Assembly: GCA_937910835.1 (NCBI GenBank)
Contig: CALEMG010000315.1
Span: forward strand, 1 to 6,019
Direction: 5' to 3'
DNA length: 6,019 nt
Origin: an uncultured Alphaproteobacteria bacterium
Lineage (GTDB): Bacteria; Pseudomonadota; Alphaproteobacteria; Sneathiellales; Sneathiellaceae
Position numbers and translations under genes: made by a program. Below, in pieces: positions 1 to 5,958 of the stretch; the stretch's first letter is position 1; each line of letters begins with the position of its first letter. The notes beneath the pieces are model-generated. The model did not search any database. It worked only from the letters and a program-made list of their open reading frames with translations, and had not been told where the DNA came from.

Positions 1-1
1 G

Positions 2-553
2 CTTGCAGATTATACCACAATGACCACCCTCGCCTTCAAGTCCGAAGGGGATGTGGTAATGCTGGTGGGGTATCTGACCGGCGAATTGGGACAATCAATT
101 TACCTGCGGGAGATTGAAGGACGCGAAGATGGCGCGCCGCCAACTGTCGACCTTGAAAAAGAGCGCAAGCATGGCGACTATCTCCGCGAGATGATCGAGA
201 AAGATCTTGTCACCGCCGCCCATGATATTTCCGATGGTGGACTTGGGGGGGCGCTTGCTGAAATGGCGATTGCCGGAAACATCGGTGCTGACATCCTGCT
301 GGATACCAAGCTCCCGTCTCATGCCGCCCTCTTCGCGGAAGATCAGGCCTGCTATGTTATTACTGTGAAGCCAGACAACGTGGAGATGGTACGGGGATTT
401 GCCCTCGCCGAAGATATTCCTCTACACATAATTGGAACGATCGGTCATACTGATTTGAAAATAGACGGCTTCCTCACCATATCCGTGAGTAAGCTGAGGC
501 AAGTACATGCAAATTGGCTGCCGGAACTCATGTCTCGTCCAGGCAGTGAATAG
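2..553 (+). CDS. purL: Phosphoribosylformylglycinamidine synthase subunit PurL, C-terminal part (5' truncated by window edge)
   Basis: PurL is the ATP-dependent synthetase subunit that converts FGAR and glutamine-derived ammonia to FGAM in cytoplasmic de novo purine synthesis. The frame is open from base 2, with residues LADYTT before the first internal Met at base 20, so the true start lies outside the window. About 183 C-terminal residues are present and end at TAG. They correspond to the AIRS_C-type ATP-binding domain. Recognisable signatures are the AFKSEGD strand near the start, LGQSIYLREI, and HDISDGGLGGALAEMA at about fragment residues 74-89 (HDISDGG at 221-241), which is the family's nucleotide/metal-binding loop. 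Whether it belongs to the short bacterial type that works with PurQ and PurS cannot be seen from this fragment. It is followed after 12 bases by the BolA gene, whose ribosome binding site overlaps the purL stop. Nothing looks damaged. Confidence 0.93.
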   Translation, partial: LADYTTMTTLAFKSEGDVVMLVGYLTGELGQSIYLREIEGREDGAPPTVDLEKERKHGDYLREMIEKDLVTAAHDISDGGLGGALAEMAIAGNIGADILLDTKLPSHAALFAEDQACYVITVKPDNVEMVRGFALAEDIPLHIIGTIGHTDLKIDGFLTISVSKLRQVHANWLPELMSRPGSE

Positions 554-556
554 GAG
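552..556 (+). promoter_or_regulatory. Ribosome binding site of the BolA gene, overlapping the purL stop codon
   Basis: AGGAG lies 9 bases before the ATG at 566 and shares two bases with the purL TAG stop (551-553). This supports the 566 start over the second ATG two codons later. It also makes translational coupling between purL and the BolA gene plausible. Confidence 0.7.
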
Positions 557-565
557 TTTTAATCC

Positions 566-808
566 ATGGCAATGGATGCGAGTGAAATTGAACGGCTTAT
601 CAAGGAAGGCATCCCGGATGCCGTGGTGCAGATCACTGATTTGCGCGGCGATGGTGATCATTACGCCGCCATGGTAACCTCCGCCAGCTTTGCCGGGCTG
701 CCGCGTGTTCGTCAGCATCAGATGGTTTATGAGGCGCTGCAAGGGAATATGGGAGAGGCGCTCCATGCCCTCGCCCTGCAAACCTCCGTGCCGGACGGAC
801 AAACGTAA
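566..808 (+). CDS. BolA family protein (IbaG/BolA2-like)
   Basis: This 80-residue protein covers one complete BolA domain, the usual length for short IbaG/YrbA or BolA2-type members. The domain runs from the N-terminal helix (DASEIERLIKEGIPDA) through the strand and loop GDGDHY (28-33) and FAGLPRVRQHQMVY (42-55) to EALHALALQT (64-73). His32 sits in the variable [H/C] loop, and His51 and His67 fall at positions conserved in the family. In known BolA-glutaredoxin complexes, such His residues help ligate a [2Fe-2S] cluster shared with a CGFS glutaredoxin. That partner is encoded 26 bases downstream, which strongly suggests a role in cytosolic iron-sulfur trafficking or iron sensing rather than the stress and cell-shape role of classical E. 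coli BolA. The start is fixed by the AGGAG at 552-556. I leave the symbol blank because bolA and ibaG are both used for such proteins. Confidence 0.92.
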   Translation: MAMDASEIERLIKEGIPDAVVQITDLRGDGDHYAAMVTSASFAGLPRVRQHQMVYEALQGNMGEALHALALQTSVPDGQT

Positions 809-822
809 AATTTAACATTAAG

Positions 823-827
823 AAGGA
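823..827 (+). promoter_or_regulatory. Ribosome binding site of grxD
   Basis: AAGGA ends 7 bases before the ATG at 835, inside the short gap after the BolA gene. It supports that start codon. No promoter or terminator is visible in the 26-base gap, consistent with co-transcription. Confidence 0.65.
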
Positions 828-834
828 TCGATAA

Positions 835-1173
835 ATGCTTGACCAGGTAACGAAAGATCGAATTTCTCAGGAAGTTGCTGGTAACGACGTAGTGCTCTTC
901 ATGAAGGGCTCCGCCATTTTCCCGCAATGTGGTTTCTCGGCGACTGCCGTGCAAATCCTGTCGCATCTGGATGTGAAATTCAAAGGCATCGATGTTCTTA
1001 GCGATCCGGCCGTACGGGAAGGTATCAAGGAATACAGCCAGTGGCCGACAATCCCGCAGCTATATGTCAAAGGCGAATTTGTCGGCGGTTGCGACATCAT
1101 GCGCGAAATGTTCGAAACCGGCGAATTGCAGGAAGTTTTCGAACAGAAGCAGGTGACGCGGGCCTCGGCCTAA
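835..1173 (+). CDS. grxD: Grx4 family monothiol glutaredoxin (CGFS type)
   Basis: This 112-residue single-domain glutaredoxin has the usual length of GrxD/Grx4/Grx5 proteins. The active site CGFS at residues 32-35 marks it as monothiol. Lys24 (FMKG) and the WPTIPQLYVKGEFVGGCDI segment (about 70-88) supply the glutathione-binding residues. CGFS glutaredoxins bind a glutathione-ligated [2Fe-2S] cluster as homodimers, or as heterodimers with BolA proteins, and pass it to apoproteins or iron regulators. The BolA gene immediately upstream fits that pairing. One small departure is GSAIFPQCGFS before the active site, where many relatives have GTP at the GSA position. The start is supported by AAGGA at 823-827. 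There is no N-terminal targeting signal, so it should be cytoplasmic. Confidence 0.96.
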   Translation: MLDQVTKDRISQEVAGNDVVLFMKGSAIFPQCGFSATAVQILSHLDVKFKGIDVLSDPAVREGIKEYSQWPTIPQLYVKGEFVGGCDIMREMFETGELQEVFEQKQVTRASA

Positions 1174-1214
1174 TCGCTGTCGTTTCGTGATTTTCTGGTT
1201 GCAAACCCGATAAG

Positions 1215-2240
1215 ATGGAGCGACTGCTTCTCGCCCTTATCGCGATTCTTCCTGATTCATTTTTCAGCCTCTGTTATGGTTTGAAACCGGTTGTCATTGA
1301 CGGTCAGCGGCTGAACAGCAAGGCGCGCCTTCTCTGCGATATTGATCGGAAGACGGCGACACCAGTTCGGGAAACGCCGGTTGGGAACACTCGCGCCAAT
1401 ATGGAACGCTTGGCGGGTGCGTTGGCGGGAAAACCTCCCAAGCTGAACTCTATCCAGGATATTGAGATCTCGACGGATTTCGGGGCACTGCCCGCCCGGC
1501 TCTACAAACCCGTCGACAACCCGTCCCTTCCCGTTCTTGTCTTCTATCATGGCGGCGGTTATATCCGCGGCTCGCTGGATAGCCATGATGGTCTCTGCGC
1601 CCGCCTCGCAAAATATGGCGGCTTCGCGGTTCTCTCCGTTGAATACCGTCTCGCGCCGGAGCATAAGTTTCCTGCTGCTGTCGATGATGCCATAGCCGCC
1701 TTTAACTGGGCTGTTGAACATGGCGCGGGCTATGGCCTCGATCCTTCAAATGTTGCCGTTGGCGGCGATAGCTCGGGCGGATGCCGTGCGGCCGCGGGGG
1801 TGCAGCAGGCGAAAGCAGGGAACGGTGCACTGCCGGTATTCCAGATGCTGCTCTATCCGACACTGGATGCGCATCTTTCCGCAGCAAGTTATCAACTGTT
1901 TGAGGATGGCTATTTCCTCACCTATGACCGCATTCGTGATTATCGTGACATGTATCTGAATAACGCGTCGGAACGCGATGATTTCCGTGCGTCCCCTATT
2001 TTAAATCCGGATTTGGCGGGCCTTCCCCCTGCACTTATCATCACGGCGGGGTTCGATCCGCTCCGCGATGAGGCCGAGAGTTACGGTAAGGCGCTGCAGG
2101 CCGCTGGCGTCAGCGTCGGTACAGTGCGTTTTCCGAGCATGGTGCATGGATTTATGTCGATGACGGCAATATTGCCGCAGGCTGAAAAGGCCGTCCACCA
2201 GGCAGCGGAGGCTTTGCGTCACGTCTTCACGGGCGACTGA
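1215..2240 (+). CDS. Alpha/beta hydrolase, hormone-sensitive lipase (family IV esterase) type
   Basis: This 341-residue protein fits the HSL/family IV esterases, carboxylesterases that usually act on short acyl esters. The oxyanion-hole motif HGGG is at 112-115, followed by the family-typical SVEYRLAPEHKFPAA (141-155). The nucleophile elbow is GDSSGG at 184-189 with Ser186. Asp281 (GFDPLRDE) and His311 (VHGF) complete the catalytic triad. The elbow is more often GDSAGGN in this family; here it reads GDSSGGC. The N-terminus (MERLLLALIAILPDSFFSL) is hydrophobic but lacks a convincing signal-peptide cleavage site, so it may be a cap or membrane-facing helix. ATG 1215 is the first possible start after an in-frame stop at 1188, yet has no clear Shine-Dalgarno sequence, so it may be weakly translated or coupled to grxD 41 bases upstream. 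The substrate is unknown. Its stop abuts that of prfB on the other strand. Confidence 0.9.
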   Translation: MERLLLALIAILPDSFFSLCYGLKPVVIDGQRLNSKARLLCDIDRKTATPVRETPVGNTRANMERLAGALAGKPPKLNSIQDIEISTDFGALPARLYKPVDNPSLPVLVFYHGGGYIRGSLDSHDGLCARLAKYGGFAVLSVEYRLAPEHKFPAAVDDAIAAFNWAVEHGAGYGLDPSNVAVGGDSSGGCRAAAGVQQAKAGNGALPVFQMLLYPTLDAHLSAASYQLFEDGYFLTYDRIRDYRDMYLNNASERDDFRASPILNPDLAGLPPALIITAGFDPLRDEAESYGKALQAAGVSVGTVRFPSMVHGFMSMTAILPQAEKAVHQAAEALRHVFTGD

Positions 2241-3357
2241 TCAGGCGGCGTCTTCCTCGCCGCCGACCTTCTGGGCGAGCGCTGCGGCGAGATAATCGTC
2301 AAGATCACCATCCAGCACGCCTTGTGCGTTCCCCTTCTCAACCCCGGTTCGAAGATCCTTCACCATCTGGTAGGGATGCAGCACATAGGAACGAATCTGG
2401 TGGCCCCAGCCTATATCCGTCTGGCCGTCCCGGGTTTCCTGGGCTGCGGCCTCGCGCTTTTGCAGTTCAAGTTCGTAGAGCCGGGATTTCAGCATTTTCA
2501 TCGCTTCCGCGCGGTTCTTATGCTGCGATCGGTCATTCTGGCACTGCACGACGACATTTGTCGGGATATGGGTGATGCGGATCGCGGATTCAGTCCGGTT
2601 CACATGCTGCCCGCCGGCACCGGACGCGCGGTAAGTATCGATGCGGAGGTCTTTTTCGTCGATCTCCACCTCGATATTGTCATCGATCACCGGATACACT
2701 CCGACGGAGCAGAAACTCGTATGACGGCGCGCATTGGAATCAAAGGGTGATATCCGCACAAGCCGATGGACGCCGCTTTCGGTCTTGAGCCAGCCATAGG
2801 CATTCTCGCCGGCGACTTCAATCGTGACGGATTTGATCCCCGCCTCTTCCCCGGCGCTTTCTTCCAGTATCTTGACTTTGTAGCCATGCTGGTCCGCCCA
2901 GCGCATATACATCCGGAGGACCATCTGCGTCCAGTCCTGCGATTCGGTGCCGCCCGCGCCGGAATGAACTTCCACATAGCAGTCATTGGCATCCACTTCG
3001 CCCGAGAGCATGCTCTCCAGCCGCCGTCGGTTGACTTCGGTCAGCAGGGATTTGAGCCCCTCTTCTGCGTCCGAGACGGTTTCCTCGTCCTCTTCTTCCT
3101 CGGCGAGGTCGATGAGATCGCAGTTATCTTCAAGTTCCTGGCTGATGCGGTTGTAGGCGTTAAGTGCCCCTTCAAGGGAGGTTCTCTCTCGCATCAGGGC
3201 CTGCGCCTTGGCGGCGTCGTTCCAAAGATCGGGATCTTCGACGAGGGCGTTTAGCTCATCCAGTCGGCGGGTTGCGTTTTCCCAGTCAAAGATACCTCCT
3301 CAGCAGGGCCATTCCCTGCTTGATTTCATCGACTAGCGACTGGTGTTCTGCACGCAT
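2241..3357 (-). CDS. prfB: Peptide chain release factor 2 (RF2), with programmed +1 frameshift
   Basis: RF2 recognises UGA and UAA stop codons and releases the finished peptide on the ribosome. The gene reads 23 codons from ATG at 3357-3355 (MRAEHQSLVDEIKQ...), meets an in-frame TGA at 3288-3286, and continues in the +1 frame from GAC at 3287. The coding sequence is therefore 3357-3289 joined to 3287-2241, giving 371 residues, close to the 365 of E. coli. The SPF tripeptide that reads the stop codon is at 203-205 and the catalytic GGQ is at 248-250, in SGAGGQHVNRTES. The residue matching E. coli position 246 is Ala (Ala244), as in most bacteria and unlike the Thr of K-12. The acidic EEEEDEE stretch in the N-terminal domain is family-typical. 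GGAG lies 6 bases before the ATG. It sits 52 bases after mrcA, probably on the same transcript. A gene start at 3194 would lose 54 residues. Confidence 0.96.
2244..2264. terminator. GC-rich hairpin at the convergent junction; possible bidirectional 3'-end structure
   Basis: GGCGGCG (2244-2250) and CGCCGCC (2258-2264) form a perfect 7-bp stem with the 7-base loop TCTTCCT. It begins 3 bases after the hydrolase stop and lies within the last codons of prfB. No T-run follows on either strand, so it is not a classical intrinsic terminator. It may stabilise mRNA 3' ends or assist termination. It may equally be a by-product of the Gly-Gly and Ala-Ala codons there. Confidence 0.3.
3285..3300 (-). promoter_or_regulatory. 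prfB programmed +1 frameshift site with internal Shine-Dalgarno
   Basis: Read on the minus strand, this is AGGAGG (3300-3295), a 3-base spacer TAT, the slippery CTT (3291-3289), the stop TGA (3288-3286), then C. It differs from the E. coli site by one base (AGGAGG for AGGGGG). In the known mechanism, scarce RF2 leaves the UGA waiting, the internal Shine-Dalgarno pulls the ribosome, and tRNA-Leu slips from CUU to UUU so that GAC is read next. RF2 thus controls its own synthesis. The spacing is exactly canonical. Confidence 0.96.
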
Positions 3358-3363
3358 TCTTCA

Positions 3364-3367
3364 CTCC
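3364..3367 (-). promoter_or_regulatory. Ribosome binding site of prfB
   Basis: GGAG on the minus strand ends 6 bases before the ATG at 3357. It selects this start and so places the short leader reading frame ahead of the frameshift site. Confidence 0.65.
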
Positions 3368-3409
3368 AACAACGTAAAAATCTGGCGGAAGGTAGTCCGA
3401 AATTTCCGA

Positions 3410-5848
3410 TCAGTAAAGCCCGCCTGTGCCGGAGCGAACGGCCTTTTCCGGGATTGTCCCGCTGATGACGGGGGAAATGCCGCTTTCAGAGCCATCGAGA
3501 ACGCCGTTACTGGTCAGGCTGCTCGTCGTGGTTTTAAAGGCTTCCAGGATGACATTCTTGTCGCCGCGCTTCGCGGGCTCCCCGGTCTGGCCATTGATGC
3601 GGACAAGGCGGATCCCTTCGGGCACGCGGAAGGGCGTTGCAGGTTGGTCTTTCAAGACTTCGGCCATGAAGTCCCGGAAGATCGGCACGGCAACGGAAGA
3701 GCCTGTTTCCTTCTTGCCAAGGCTTTCCGGTGTATCGAAGCCGACATAGATGCCGACCGCAAGATCGGGCGAGAAGCCCATAAACCAGGTGTCCTGACTT
3801 TCATTGGTGGTGCCGGTCTTGCCGCCCAGAGGCTTGCCAATCTCCTTGATCCGTACGCCAGTTCCCCGGGTAACAACACCTTCGAGCATGGAGACGACCT
3901 GATAGGCGGTCGTTGCCGGCAGGATCTGCTCCCGGTTGTCGGGAAGCTCGGGCTCTTCCTGATTGTCCCAGGCCTCAACATTACAGTTATCGCACGGGCG
4001 TTCGTCATGGCGATAAATGGTCTTACCGCGCCGGTCCTGTATGCGATCGATCAGGGTCGGGGTAATTTTCTTGCCTCCGTTCACCAGTTCCGCATAGGCT
4101 GTCGTCAGCTTAAGGAGCGTCGTCTCCCCTGCGCCGAGGGCCATGGAGAGCGTCGGCATCAGGTTATCAGTGATACCGAACCGATGCGCATAATCGACAA
4201 TCGGCTCCATTCCAATGGCGCGGGCAAGTCGCACTGTCATCAGATTTCGCGATTTCTCCACCCCGAGGCGAAGTGTACTCGGTCCGTAAAAGCGGTTGGT
4301 GTAGTTGGAAGGCTTCCAGCGCTCTCCATTTGGCTGGGTCAGCACGAAAGGACCATCCATTACCTTGTCGGCAGGCGTAAAACCGTTATCAAGCGCGGCC
4401 GCATAGACAAAGGGCTTGAAGGCCGACCCCGGTTGGCGATAGGCTTGAACAGCGCGGTTAAACTCGGATGCATCCGGGCTCCACCCGCCAACGATGGCAT
4501 AAACGCGGCCCGTGTGGGGATCCATCGCGACAAGACCGCCGGAGATTTTTGGGATCTGTTCCAGGCTGAAAAGCTTTTCTGTTGCCTTTGCCCCCTCCTT
4601 CGGAGAGACCGCGATGACATCGCCGACCTTCAGGACATCGGCCGGCTTTTTAATCGCCGGACCTTTTTTATCCACTTCGATATATTGCCGCGCCCATGTC
4701 ATATCTTCTAGCAGGATGCGGCCTTTTGACGTGTCAGGAAAGCCGATGGTGGCGGCCTCATCATCCAGTTCCAGCACGACGGTCATATGCCAGTCGCCAA
4801 GGCCTTTCGGACGGGGAAACTTGATCATTTTCACGGTCCAGTCCTCGCCCACTTCAATCGTGGAAAGCGGTCCGCGCCAGCCATGCCGACGGTCATAGGC
4901 GCGCAGACCTTCACGCAAGATACGCTCACCGACCAGTTGCATCGATGTCTGCATGGTCGTGCGTACAGACAGTCCACCATCATAGAGCGCCTTCTCACCG
5001 TAGACGTCGTAGAGTTCACGCCGCACCTGCTCGACGAACCATTCGGCCTCAATAACCTCGGCGTCGCCGCCTTTGCGGGCAAGAAGCGGCGTGGCAAGGG
5101 CCTCGTCGGCCTCTTCCTGGGTGATATACTCATCCTCAAGCAGTCGGCCGATCACATAGTTGCGGCGTTGGACGGCGCGTTCGGGGTAGCGGAACGGATT
5201 ATAGTTGTTGGGCGCCTTGGGGAGCGCGGCGAGATAGGCCGCCTCGGCAATCGTCAGGCGATCGCGCGGCTTGTCAAAATAATAGCGCGCCGCCGCCGCC
5301 ACGCCATAGGCGCGATGACCGAGATAAATCTCATTCAGATACAGCTCCAGTACCTGATCTTTCGAGAGTGCCCGATTGATCCGGAGCGCGAGAATGGCTT
5401 CCTTGGCTTTGCGTTCGTATGAAACCTCGTTCGTCAGCAGCATGTTTTTCGCCACCTGCTGCGTAATGGTGGAGGCACCAACGGGCCGACGCCCCTGCCC
5501 TAAATTCTTGAGATTGGTAATGGCGGCACGGGCGATCCCCTTATAATCAAGGCCCGGATGGTCGTAGTAATTCTGATCCTCCGCCGCGATAAAGGCCTGC
5601 TTGACGAATTCAGGGATGGTTTCAATAGGTACAAAAAGGCGTCGCTGCGTTGCATATTCCGCAATCAGGCTACCATCTGCAGCATGTACCCGCGTCATCA
5701 CCGGTGGCTCATACTCGGTAAGCTGGTCATACTCCGGTAGACCCTTGCCGAAATGATAAAGACCATAACCAACCGCCCCAACGGCAATGACTCCAAAGAA
5801 AATCACCAGGGCAAAGCAGAGAAAAATAAATTTCGCAAAGCGCTTCAT
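3410..5848 (-). CDS. mrcA: Penicillin-binding protein 1A, bifunctional transglycosylase/transpeptidase
   Basis: This 812-residue class A PBP polymerises lipid II into glycan strands and cross-links the stems on the periplasmic side of the inner membrane. A cytoplasmic stub (MKRFAK) is followed by one membrane helix at about 7-31. The GT51 domain (about 55-235) shows EDQNYYDH with catalytic Glu90, GASTITQQVAKNML (124-137), RKAKE with Glu150, and ELYLNEIYLG (168-177). A segment at about 320-430 matches the OB-like insert of Gram-negative PBP1A. The transpeptidase domain carries SAFK (Ser475, Lys478), SRN (533-535) and KTGT (677-680). A CxxC pair (Cys619, Cys622) lies between SxN and KTG. The tail from about 770 is rich in Ser, Thr and Gly and ends GTGGLY. 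ATG 5848 is the first start after an in-frame TAA 21 bases upstream, but its Shine-Dalgarno is weak. Neighbours are a probable cell-wall amidase upstream and prfB downstream. Confidence 0.97.
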   Translation of the reverse strand: MKRFAKFIFLCFALVIFFGVIAVGAVGYGLYHFGKGLPEYDQLTEYEPPVMTRVHAADGSLIAEYATQRRLFVPIETIPEFVKQAFIAAEDQNYYDHPGLDYKGIARAAITNLKNLGQGRRPVGASTITQQVAKNMLLTNEVSYERKAKEAILALRINRALSKDQVLELYLNEIYLGHRAYGVAAAARYYFDKPRDRLTIAEAAYLAALPKAPNNYNPFRYPERAVQRRNYVIGRLLEDEYITQEEADEALATPLLARKGGDAEVIEAEWFVEQVRRELYDVYGEKALYDGGLSVRTTMQTSMQLVGERILREGLRAYDRRHGWRGPLSTIEVGEDWTVKMIKFPRPKGLGDWHMTVVLELDDEAATIGFPDTSKGRILLEDMTWARQYIEVDKKGPAIKKPADVLKVGDVIAVSPKEGAKATEKLFSLEQIPKISGGLVAMDPHTGRVYAIVGGWSPDASEFNRAVQAYRQPGSAFKPFVYAAALDNGFTPADKVMDGPFVLTQPNGERWKPSNYTNRFYGPSTLRLGVEKSRNLMTVRLARAIGMEPIVDYAHRFGITDNLMPTLSMALGAGETTLLKLTTAYAELVNGGKKITPTLIDRIQDRRGKTIYRHDERPCDNCNVEAWDNQEEPELPDNREQILPATTAYQVVSMLEGVVTRGTGVRIKEIGKPLGGKTGTTNESQDTWFMGFSPDLAVGIYVGFDTPESLGKKETGSSVAVPIFRDFMAEVLKDQPATPFRVPEGIRLVRINGQTGEPAKRGDKNVILEAFKTTTSSLTSNGVLDGSESGISPVISGTIPEKAVRSGTGGLY

Positions 5849-5884
5849 AAGCCAACTAATCTCAAATTACATAATCAAATTGTG

Positions 5885-5912
5885 AATATAGAGCAGATTC
5901 GGTTTTTTTCAG
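5885..5912 (-). promoter_or_regulatory. Putative sigma-70-type promoter for mrcA
   Basis: On the minus strand, CTGAAA (5912-5907, four of six matches to TTGACA) is followed by a 16-base spacer and TATATT (5890-5885, five of six matches to TATAAT), ending 36 bases before the mrcA ATG. The region is clearly more AT-rich than the flanking genes. This is a match by eye in AT-rich DNA, so it is only suggestive. Transcription may also enter from the upstream amidase gene. Confidence 0.4.
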
Positions 5913-5940
5913 GCAGAAAATATGATTTTTCGAAAAACCG
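5900..5940. repeat. Nested inverted repeats in the amiC-mrcA gap
   Basis: TTTTTCGAAAAA at 5926-5937 is a perfect 12-base palindrome. In addition, CGGTTTTT (5900-5907) and AAAAACCG (5933-5940) form an 8-base inverted repeat with a 25-base loop. The two structures share bases and so exclude each other, and the longer one covers the proposed -35 box. They could be a protein-binding site or chance in AT-rich DNA. Confidence 0.4.
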
Positions 5941-5958
5941 GTCCCTGCTTTCCTGAAT

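Noticed and set aside
422..802. A 126-codon minus-strand frame over the end of purL and the BolA gene
   Set aside because: It is opposite two well-supported genes and shows no family resemblance.
1174..1214. A promoter or terminator between grxD and the hydrolase
   Set aside because: Neither a paired -35/-10 nor a stem with a T-run is visible in these 41 bases.
2766..3254. A 162-codon + strand frame opposite prfB
   Set aside because: It is the antisense shadow of the RF2 coding frame, with no domain signature and no ribosome binding site.
3286..3288. In-frame TGA in prfB as a sign of a pseudogene or sequencing error
   Set aside because: The surrounding bases are the exact recoding signal of RF2 genes, and all downstream motifs are intact.
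3399..3406. GAAATTTC palindrome just after mrcA as a terminator
   Set aside because: It is only 8 bases with no loop, AT-rich, and not followed by a T-run, so it is too weak to call.
3164..4711. A 515-codon open frame on the + strand, opposite mrcA and the start of prfB
   Set aside because: It lies antisense to two genes with full motif support, has no recognisable domain and no Shine-Dalgarno, and its composition is what antisense reading of biased codons produces. Its length alone is not evidence of a gene.
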